NCBI GenBank assembly: GCA_958430865.1
Contig: CAUDNR010004346.1
Coordinates: forward strand, 17,095-34,999
Source of the DNA: Entrophospora sp. SA101
Taxonomy: Eukaryota > Glomeromycota > Glomeromycetes > Entrophosporales > Entrophosporaceae
Direction of reading: 5' to 3'
DNA length: 17,905 nucleotides
Position numbers and translations under genes: made by a program. The first letter of the stretch is position 1. Each line of letters starts with the position of its first letter. The notes beneath the pieces are model-generated. The model made no database searches, had not been told where the DNA came from, and saw only the letters and a list, made by a program, of their open reading frames with translations. Shown here in pieces: positions 11,101 through 17,905 of the stretch.

Positions 11101-13111
11101 AAATAGCATCATCATCACCTGATTGTAATTTAGCACCATGTGTTGCATCAGTTTCGCCCAGTCCATAAGCGATACCATTGATTGTGCATTTACGAAATTT
11201 CATAACATTTTGAGTTAATGTACCAGTTTTATCTGAGAAAATGTATTCTATTTGACCCAAATCATCTGAAATATTCCAAGTCCTTGGAACACATGGATAA
11301 TCAAGCTTTTCATAATAAATTTCAATATCTGAATAAATAAAGTATGCCTTTTTATATATAAAAAAAAAAACAAAAAAAAAATTAATTATTAATTAAATCA
11401 GTCAATATATTTAATTGATCATTTCTTAATACCTGCATAGTTTTAACCAATTCGATTGTAATATATAATGAGATAGGCACAATATTTTGAAATAAAACCA
11501 TACTTGTCCTATAGGAATTAAAATATGGTTATTATATATATATATAAATAATTAAAGTATGGTTATATATATATAATATATATATTATATTTTCCTACCA
11601 AAAAGTTACGAAACCGCTTAGAAATGGACCACGACCAACATCATCATTTCCATCATAATTAAAAACATCTGAAGAACTTCTTGGCTGGATATAATAAATA
11701 GTTTGTGCTATACCAGATCCAAGGCAAAGAAAAAACAGTATAAGAAAATTCATGGTAACCTATAAATATATATATAAGTTCAAAATAATTAAATTTTTAA
11801 ATAATTGCAACCACCACCAAAAACAAACAATGTCATTATAATTCATACATGAAAATTTGTTTCTATTTCAATTCGACTTCTTTTACTTGGCGTATCGCCA
11901 GAATTTAACATAATTTTGGTATCTGTTCCAGTATATAGCACTAAGCCTATAACCCACTCGGTATTACGAAGAACACAACCTCTCAACAAAACGTCATTTA
12001 TAGATATGGGTTCAGTTTTAATGTCGGTGCCATCTTTTACGATCCAATGTAAAACTCCATTGAATGTGTATAAGTTGACATTTGGTGGTTCAGATTCAAC
12101 ATAAAAAGAAGCAGTCCCACAATCTTGTTCAGATTTTATTGATGAAGTTGCGGACACACAATGACGAACTTTAAGATTTGTTTCACCATCCAAATTTTTT
12201 GTTTCCGAGTAACAAAGACCATCTGGTTCACTTGTAGATAAAATTATCATATCAGCCGGCACTTGATCATTATTATTTAATCGTATGATATCACCAACTT
12301 TAACATCTTGCCAATGAGCATCAGACCATTTTATATCTGAAACTTTTGTTTTGTTTGTACGAGATGATGATGGAACCACTATCGACCTATCATTACTATT
12401 ATTATTATTAACATTACTATTATCACTATCATTATCATGATGATGCTTACTACTATTACTGTAATTACAGTTTGATTTTTTGATTTTATAACCAAAAAAA
12501 CGATTCAATATTTTACGCAAGGATTTAAATTGCTCACTACCGCCATATGGCATATTGACATTTACCCAATTTGATATTATCGTAGCTTTAGAATTGTTAA
12601 GTGTTTTATCTTGAGTATGACGTTTCCAATCTTCAAAAGCATCTTTAATTGCAGTCATAGTGATGATAGTGAATAGTGGGGAAGCCACTAAAATGGGAGA
12701 AACACCACCACCTACTGAAGGTATAAGTTGAAGTGCTACTAGGAAAAGAAAATACATATTTGCCACTCTCCGGAATTGTTCAAATAAATTTTTTGGTATA
12801 AAGGTTAACAAAGTGTATTTCGAAGTACTGATCCGATTTGATGCAAATTTTATTATTGGTTCGTCATATTGATCTAATTCTTCTGGTGGTAAAGGCATAT
12901 TTACATAAACGCGTCTTTTTGAAGTAGCTGTTGTTTGTTGTTGTTGTTGTTGGTTTGTTATTGTTGTTGTTGTAGCTGCTGTGATAGAACTCATTGTAGT
13001 AGCAGCTATTACTGTGGTGCTATCATCGATAATTGAGGAAGAATGATGTTCCAAACTAATAAAAGTTTCATTTTCGACATTTACATTTTTCTTTTTTTTA
13101 AATATCGACAT
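8058..13111 (-). CDS. P4-ATPase phospholipid flippase, Dnf1/Dnf2-like, eight exons
   Basis: Flippases use ATP to move phospholipids from the outer to the inner leaflet of plasma and Golgi/endosomal membranes, usually with a Cdc50-family partner. Coding exons on the minus strand are 13111-11849, 11759-11599, 11508-11433, 11347-10540, 10443-9844, 9763-9526, 9448-9366 and 9286-8058, joining to 4458 bases (1485 residues); introns are 77-96 bases. Motifs in order: DGET (308-311) in the actuator domain; PISL (486-489) in M4; the phosphorylation site DKTGT (D539); SPDEAALV (about 670) and KGAD (737) in the nucleotide domain; TGDK (852) and GDGAND (968-973). M1-M2 lie at about 115-157, M3-M4 at about 421-505 and M5-M10 at about 1021-1236. 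[19 protein letters not shown] matches the Dnf1/Dnf2 type closely. Fast-evolving parts are a Thr/Gln-rich N-terminus (Q54-59), a Ser/Asn/His insert (about 210-250) and a C-terminal tail with a run of 13 Asn. All catalytic residues are intact. Lipid specificity cannot be read here. Confidence 0.96.
8133..8171. repeat. ATT/AAT triplet run encoding poly-asparagine
   Basis: An uninterrupted trinucleotide run inside the last flippase exon encodes 13 consecutive Asn residues close to the C-terminus, all read as AAT on the minus strand. Pure triplet runs like this change length easily, so the allele length may vary between strains. Confidence 0.85.
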
Positions 13112-13890
13112 TTTATTTTTATATATATATATATATACTACACTAATAAATAAAAAAAAGAAAGTGTCCTTGGTGAAAAGACTTTATAATTGAAAGAAAA
13201 AAAGAAGTTACTACAGGGGGAAATTTTGGTTTTTTACATTTTATACTATTATTATAATATATTTTTAAAATTTCAAATTTAATAATAGATTTATAAGTTT
13301 TTTTTTAAATATTGCATGTGTTTACACCAGAAATAGGAGATAATTTAGATCTCGGGAGCTTTTTTTCTATTTTTCCACATAATATAAATTTGACAGAGTA
13401 AATAAGGGAAAGTAATTTATTATTATAATAAAAGTTACACATCAACTTTTTTTGTTTTTTATAATATATTAATAAGTGAATGGATTTTGGGTATATACAA
13501 GTTTAGTGGTACAAAGAAGAATATGACATTATTTTGGAGATCTCAATACACGGTTATATGGCAGATCCACGCATCCCCAAAATTTTAGTGACAAGCTTCA
13601 ACCAATAAAAAGTAAGGATTTAAATAATAAAAAAGTAAATACAGGCATGCTTGCTAATCCAATCAAATTATTCTTAAAAAGATTTTATAGCCCAAAGCGG
13701 TCTATATGCATATTTTATATGTTAAATACCACCATTAGATGAAATTATTTGTTCAATCTCTTTGTTGGTAATGGTGGCGAAATAATGTCCTATAATAATA
13801 TTAATATTTCTTATTTTTTTTTCGCATCAGATATCAATTTTCGGGATCAAGGGTACAAAATCTAAAAAAGGTCTAGTTCCAAAAAATGCA
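13112..13890. other. Flippase upstream region, no gene
   Basis: This is the 5' flank of the P4-ATPase gene. An (AT)n run lies at 13121-13137, immediately upstream of the minus-strand start codon. The rest is A/T-rich with a few less biased words (GCAGATCCACGCATCCCC at 13561). No reading frame, tRNA or named promoter element could be supported. Confidence 0.5.
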
Positions 13891-13891
13891 C

Positions 13892-13917
13892 TATGCAATC
13901 ACGTACGTGATTGCATA
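13892..13917. repeat. 26-base perfect palindrome
   Basis: The half TATGCAATCACGT (13892-13904) is followed directly by its exact reverse complement (13905-13917), centred on CACGTACGTG. The pair TGCA/TGCA recurs just outside both arms (13887-13890 and about 13921-13925), extending the symmetry imperfectly. It lies in non-coding DNA between the flippase and the transposase. Possible roles are a dyad protein-binding site, a cruciform, or the joined ends of a deleted mobile element; none is shown. Confidence 0.9.
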
Positions 13918-14499
13918 ATTTGCATAACATCCTCAACAAATAAAAACATTGATAATAGTTTGTGCGTGATCAAACCCTTTTTTGTTTAAATATTGTACAA
14001 AATGGTGAACAAACATTTGTCATTATTTTCCAATAAGGGTTAGAAAACATAATAAATAACAAGTATGAATTCAACAAATACGACGACGTGTTTCTGTTTA
14101 ATACTTTTATGATTTTAAATTAGGTGAGTGTTAAAATAAAAAAATATTTATTTTTTGAAGCTTCACAAATTTCAACAATTTTCTTTTCAATAGCTAGTAA
14201 AGAGAAGTGATTAAACTTCTATTTTTGGAGAAGAGTATTTTCAAGAGGGAATATTTCTTTTAATTACAAGAATTGTGCAAATATTCTTGAAAACCCAAGC
14301 TACAAATGACATAATTTTTTGATTTATTTTTATTAATTAATAGTTTTGAGAAAAGAAAATTTTAGTATTAGATTTTTTTTGACAGATAACAATTTTATCA
14401 TACAACCAGTATTCTCTCATTTAAATTTTTTAATTTCCTGAAAAAAAAAATAGCTTCCTTTTTTTTTTCTTTCTAAAATAAGAAGAAATTCTTGAATTT

Positions 14500-14690
14500 T
14501 TGAAATTCCCGCCCTGCGTATAGTGCAAATCACCTAGTCCCGCAACTTACTGCGCCTCGCGGCCAATTTTGGGAAAAATCTCAAATCTCAGAATTATAAG
14601 TTATGTTCAAAAATGCAATAAAATTTTTGTATCACGTGACCTTTTGATAGTGATTATGATGCAAATTTTTAAAAAAATTTTCCGTTTAAA
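14500..14690. repeat. GC-richer block, likely part of a dispersed element
   Basis: The words TTCCCGCCCTGCG, CACCTAGTCCCGCAAC and TGCGCCTCGCGGCC (14506-14565) are sharply less AT-rich than everything around them. They are followed by AATTTTGGGAAAAATCTC and a TCACGTGA palindrome (14632-14639). The block sits about 260 bases beyond the 3' end of the transposase reading frame and has no reading frame of its own. It may be the end of a transposon or a fragment of a dispersed repeat. No inverted copy was found on the other side of the transposase in this window. The regions from 13918 to 14499 and 14691 to 14949 hold nothing further that I can identify. Confidence 0.35.
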
Positions 14691-14949
14691 TATTTATATA
14701 TTAATATTTAAATTTGACATGTAAGAAAATTTATCCTATATGAAGAGGATGAAAATACTATAAATAATGAAGATAATATTATTAATTTGCAAAATAATTA
14801 TTTTTCTGCATAATATTTTATATAAGTTACATTATTTTATTATATATATGAATGGAAAAAATAAATACTATAAAACTAATATTAATTTACATTAGAGTCA
14901 AGACCACACAATACACTGTTGGGAATTTTTCTATGGGAACTATATTTTT

Positions 14950-16662
14950 TTACAGCAGTTCTCCATTAGGGTAAGTCATCTGTTGAATTGCACCATTGAA
15001 AACAGTATCTCTCATCTTTGGTTGTTTTCCACCATCATTCCAATTTACATTGGATGCAACCAAAGCATCATCAGCAAAGGCAGCATGAGAAGTTGCATTG
15101 TCAAATGCAAATAGAGCAATGCAACCTGGATGAGTGGCTTCGAATATTGGTATTGCTTTATTAATTATTTGATTTTTTAATTTTTCTGTTGTCCACCACC
15201 CATCATGATTTGATCCTGATATAATACATTCACGGCTTTGTTTAGGTAAGTGGGGGAATTGATTTTGTTCTTCATCATTTAGATGTAAGGGACCTATTGT
15301 TTCACTCAAAAAATCACTAACATGATAAGCCCTCCCTCTCCCCTTCTTTTTTAAAGGTTGTTCACCTTCTGGAATCCAACCTTGACTATTACTTTCATTT
15401 GAATAGAAGGTAGATTCATCATGTGTTATTATATGTCTTATTTTAACTCCTTCTTCTAATACAGGGTCAATTCTTTTATCTAAATTATCTCCCTCAAACC
15501 TTGGAGCATAAGGTTCATATTCCACTTCCATAAAATTTAAAAATTCTTCTCTATATTTAACAACATCAGGTCTCTCATGGCCATCATGATAGAATCCTTT
15601 TTTATAAGCACTAAACATCCATCCTAATTTTTTGAGCCATCTTGCTGCAGTTTGTTCAGATATTTTTTTGTGTTCGTTTTCCACTCCAAAATTAGGCAAT
15701 ATTATATCATTGACATGTTTGCATAATTTTTTAGGTGTTATATCAAATTTATTGGACCTTAAGTGACTTCCAATCTGTGCAGCAACATCTTCATGATCCA
15801 AAAAGCTTTTTGTTTTTGGGTGTTTTCCTCTATTTGATTCAGGTAATATTTTATTTTGGACCCATTGTTTAGCCCAAGTTCTAATGCATCTTCCTTTATA
15901 AACTCTTGCCCACCCTAGAGATATTGCAACTATTTCACTTGCTTCAATCTGTTTTTTGCCATTATCCAAATGTCTAAAATACATTTCAATTGCCATTAAT
16001 TTGGACTTTACATCATTGGTTAAATTAGGTCTTCCAAGAGCTTGCTCAACAGAACTTATTGCACTTTTCCAGTCATTATTCATAAGGTTAATATCATCTT
16101 CAAGATCAAGATCAAAATCATCATCAAGATCATAATTTAATGATTCAACACCACTTTGCTCTGAATCTTCAGGTTGATCTTCACTGGAAGTTTGAAGGTT
16201 AAAAAAATCAGTGATTTTCTTTGATCCTTCTGCTGCTTGTTTTAATTGACTAGCCTGCCTTCGTAGTGTTCTTTTTGAATCTTTCATGTAAAAAGACCTG
16301 CTTTTTATTGAAATGGCATTTTCTTTGAAAGTTTGTTTTGCCTCTTCCCACCATCCACATACAAAATCAGCATTATCATCTCTGTCCATTCTCAAATCAT
16401 CCCATGGTTCACTGTCATCAGAATTCCAATCAGATTCAGTTTGAATTTCGGGTTCAGATTCAATTTGAATTTCAGGTTCAGGTTCAGATTCAATTTGAAT
16501 TTCATGTTCAGGTTCAGATTCAATTTGAATTTCAGGTTCAGATTCAGATTCAATTAAATCCATTTCAATATCATTTGTATTTAAATTGCTTTGTTCAGAA
16601 CAATTTCTTCTAGCATCAGCTAATCTTCTAATTTGAAGTTGTCTTTTATTGTATCTGACCAT
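14950..16662 (-). CDS. DDE transposase, C-terminally truncated
   Basis: This single uninterrupted frame of 570 residues encodes a cut-and-paste transposase-like protein of a DDE superfamily (IS630/Tc1-mariner-like) that is common in basidiomycete and Glomeromycotina genomes. In order: a basic N-terminus; acidic repeats of (E/Q)IQIESEPEPE type (about 37-78); a KKITDFF motif (148-154) resembling a PCNA-interacting box; an acidic stretch (about 176-192); helix-turn-helix-like DNA-binding regions (about 235-350, including SEQTAARWLKKLGW); and the catalytic core with HDEST (D415) and FDNATSH (D521). The third catalytic acid, expected in a downstream NPIE/NP.D-type motif, is missing: the frame ends YPNGELL at a TAA, and I see no continuing homology in the downstream bases. 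The element is therefore probably inactive by itself. A spliced continuation is possible but I found no plausible exon. Start chosen at the first ATG of the frame. Confidence 0.85.
   Translation of the reverse strand: MVRYNKRQLQIRRLADARRNCSEQSNLNTNDIEMDLIESESEPEIQIESEPEHEIQIESEPEPEIQIESEPEIQTESDWNSDDSEPWDDLRMDRDDNADFVCGWWEEAKQTFKENAISIKSRSFYMKDSKRTLRRQASQLKQAAEGSKKITDFFNLQTSSEDQPEDSEQSGVESLNYDLDDDFDLDLEDDINLMNNDWKSAISSVEQALGRPNLTNDVKSKLMAIEMYFRHLDNGKKQIEASEIVAISLGWARVYKGRCIRTWAKQWVQNKILPESNRGKHPKTKSFLDHEDVAAQIGSHLRSNKFDITPKKLCKHVNDIILPNFGVENEHKKISEQTAARWLKKLGWMFSAYKKGFYHDGHERPDVVKYREEFLNFMEVEYEPYAPRFEGDNLDKRIDPVLEEGVKIRHIITHDESTFYSNESNSQGWIPEGEQPLKKKGRGRAYHVSDFLSETIGPLHLNDEEQNQFPHLPKQSRECIISGSNHDGWWTTEKLKNQIINKAIPIFEATHPGCIALFAFDNATSHAAFADDALVASNVNWNDGGKQPKMRDTVFNGAIQQMTYPNGELL
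16435..16555. repeat. In-frame repeats encoding acidic E-S-E-P tract
   Basis: Variants of GATTCAATTTGAATTTCAGGTTCA repeat about four times with units of 24 to 39 bases inside the transposase coding region. They encode IESEPE(P/H)EIQ repeats on the minus strand. Lengths stay in multiples of three, so the frame is kept. Reading frames on the opposite strand here are only shadows of this repeat. Confidence 0.85.
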
Positions 16663-17037
16663 TTTTAATGTGATTAAATTTGTTGATATATATATAGGAA
16701 AAATTTAATTGAGAAAAAGAATTAGATTTGTAATAATAGAGTTGGTAAAAAGAAAATTTGAATAAAGAAAATGTTTAGAGATATTTTATTATTGATTATT
16801 TTTTTAATAGTACAGCTGGTAAAAACGTCTTGCATTTTATATTCAAAATTTCTTTAAATTCCAATTCAGTAAATAAAGAAAAATATAAAATAAATGAGTT
16901 TTTCACCACTTTATCAATTATGACAAAGAATACTTGAACCTGAGAATTTTGTTAATTTTTTTGATATTTTTGGGTTTGAATTAATTAATTGATACATATT
17001 TCAGGAATAACTAACTATAAATAATACAATGAAAAAA
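16663..17037. other. Transposase upstream flank, no gene
   Basis: This AT-rich leader and flank upstream of the minus-strand transposase shows no reading frame, no inverted copy of the sequence beyond the transposase 3' end, and no recognisable terminal repeat. A TATATATATA run lies near 16686-16696. Confidence 0.4.
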
Positions 17038-17040
17038 CAG

Positions 17041-17280
17041 TTTGTTTATTTAAAAATGAGTTTAGTAAATCCGATTTTATCATCTATTTTTGTCATGTTT
17101 AAAGAGAAAAGAGAAATAATAAAACCATTATTCAAATTGATAATAAATCACATATGATCATTTGTTCATTTGTAGAAATCAAATGTAAACCCGATTCTGT
17201 CATCTATTTTTATCATGTTCAAAGAGAAAAGAGAAACAATAAAACCATTATTCAAATTGATAATAAATCACATATGATTG
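17041..17280. repeat. 120-bp tandem duplication
   Basis: Positions 17041-17160 and 17161-17280 align at an offset of exactly 120 bases. They share CCGATT(T/C)T(A/G)TCATCTATTTTT, CATGTT(T/C)AAAGAGAAAAGAG and a long near-identical tail ending AAATCACATATGAT. The first 35 bases of each copy are more diverged than the rest. Two copies only, no coding content. Confidence 0.9.
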
Positions 17281-17500
17281 TTTTTTTTAATTTTTTTATT
17301 TTTTATTTTTATTCTTTATTTTTATCTTTATTTTTATATATTTTTTTTTTATTTTTATTTTTATTTTTATTTTTATTTATTTTTTAACATTTAGAATACA
17401 TATAAAAGATCAATACAAATGATAATTCTAAATGTTTAAATTATTTTTTATTTTTATTTATTTTTTATTTTTATTTTTTTTTATATATTTTTAAATATTA
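17281..17500. repeat. T-rich low-complexity (TTTTTA)n tracts
   Basis: Two blocks of T-rich sequence with TTTTTATTTTTATTTTTA-type periodicity (about 17281-17387 and 17440-17495) flank a short non-repetitive segment with ATTTAGAATACATATAAAAG. The plus-strand open frame that passes through this region is an artefact of poly-Phe/Leu translation of the repeat. Confidence 0.85.
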
Positions 17501-17573
17501 TTTTTTAATGCTAGTAATTCGGTAATAAATATCATCATCATCATTGCTATTTATCTATCTAGCCAATTCATCA

Positions 17574-17822
17574 TTAAATGAGTAGGATATCTTTATGAAT
17601 AATATATATCAAATGTACCTGATAATGCTTCTTCAACAAAGCCCCTGCCTTCTCCTTCCTTTCCACCGCCTCCTCTTCCTCTATTTTTTTCAACTCTCTG
17701 ATATAGTGCACTAGTATATCTTCTTCTTTGTATTTGAGTATTGTTAAAAAAATTTTAAAATGGTCATAAGACCAGTCCTCTTGTTCAAAAAAATTTTTTA
17801 GGTGAGAATTATCACATTTCAT
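17574..17822 (-). CDS. Possible partial coding exon, unrecognised
   Basis: An open frame of 82 codons starts at ATG 17822, with an in-frame TAG about 13 codons upstream. It encodes an aromatic and charged segment (FFEQEDWSYDHFKIF) followed by a highly charged helix (RELKKIEEEEAVERKEKAGA, about residues 43-62) that could form a coiled coil. This part is less AT-rich than its flanks, as coding DNA in this window tends to be. CAG followed by GTACAT near 17619 could be a splice donor after the KKHYQ residues, which would make the last residues intronic. I see no convincing next exon to the left. I recognise no family. It may be an exon of a gene, a gene remnant, or chance. Confidence 0.3.
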   Translation of the reverse strand: MKCDNSHLKNFFEQEDWSYDHFKIFLTILKYKEEDILVHYIRELKKIEEEEAVERKEKAGALLKKHYQVHLIYIIHKDILLI

Positions 17823-17889
17823 TTTAAAAAAATTTTTAAAAGAAATCTTTACCCTTATTTGTGATACCTAATGATTATATACAGTACAG

Positions 17890-17905
17890 CAGGGTTGGCA
17901 ATACC
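17890..17905 (+). mobile_element. Possible start of a hAT-type terminal repeat
   Basis: The last 16 bases, CAGGGTTGGCAATACC, fit the YARNG start typical of hAT transposon ends and resemble the frequent CAGGGTTGGC(A/C)A form. The preceding CAGTACAG (17882-17889) would be the 8-base target duplication. The element would extend beyond the window. The evidence is a short motif only. Confidence 0.3.

Noticed and set aside
11916..12104. Plus-strand reading frame inside the first flippase exon
   Set aside because: Antisense shadow of conserved flippase sequence with no domain of its own.
14600..14949. Spliced C-terminal exon completing the transposase
   Set aside because: A GTAAAA donor exists at the stop codon, but the first acceptor would leave an intron of under 40 bases and no downstream frame shows the expected conserved motif.
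16333..16613. Two plus-strand frames with FRFRFNLNF and VQIQFEFQ repeats
   Set aside because: Both are antisense translations of the acidic repeat in the transposase.
17154..17387. Plus-strand frame rich in Phe and Leu
   Set aside because: It spans the 120-base duplication and then a T-rich simple repeat, so the hydrophobic tail is an artefact.

Overview
The window is very AT-rich eukaryotic nuclear DNA. Its genes are broken by many short GT-AG introns (72 to 120 bases) and lie among long repeat-filled spacers. The ribosomal protein reads with the fungal N-terminus MGKGKPRGL, the flippase is of the fungal Dnf1/Dnf2 type, and the transposase belongs to a DDE family that is abundant in large repeat-rich fungal genomes. 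Together these suggest an early-diverging fungus, most likely an arbuscular mycorrhizal fungus (Glomeromycotina, Rhizophagus-like). An anaerobic gut fungus is a weaker alternative. The taxon is inferred.

Layout. Bases 1 to about 3700 hold no convincing gene. They contain a tandem array with a unit of about 140 bases (98-929), smaller degenerate direct repeats (1191-1432 and 1617-1885), a GC-richer patch with palindromes (about 2555-2750), and a 335-base insert bracketed by an imperfect direct repeat (2775-3162). A five-exon gene for ribosomal protein uS12 (eS23/RPS23) runs on the plus strand at 3723-4511. Convergent to it, on the minus strand at 4858-6809, is a ten-exon gene for a 364-residue protein with four CBS domains, resembling the AMPK gamma subunit. 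After an AT-rich spacer (6810-8057), an eight-exon P4-ATPase (phospholipid flippase, Dnf1/Dnf2-like, 1485 residues) occupies 8058-13111 on the minus strand.

The right side (13112-17905) looks like mobile-element territory. It has a spacer with a 26-base perfect palindrome, a GC-richer repeat-like block, an intronless DDE transposase on the minus strand that stops before its third catalytic acid (14950-16662), a 120-base tandem duplication, T-rich low-complexity DNA, a doubtful coding exon, and at the extreme end a sequence resembling a hAT terminal inverted repeat.

The three cellular genes are housekeeping genes for translation, adenylate or energy sensing, and membrane lipid asymmetry. They have no evident functional link beyond position. 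All three reconstructed coding sequences join in frame with divisible-by-three lengths and intact family motifs, so they are probably functional. I found no clear sign of a new multi-gene system. The most notable items are the tandem splice acceptors in RPS23, the AMPK-gamma-like pattern of ligand aspartates in the CBS protein, the truncated transposase with a PCNA-binding-like motif, the long palindrome, and the bracketed 335-base insert.
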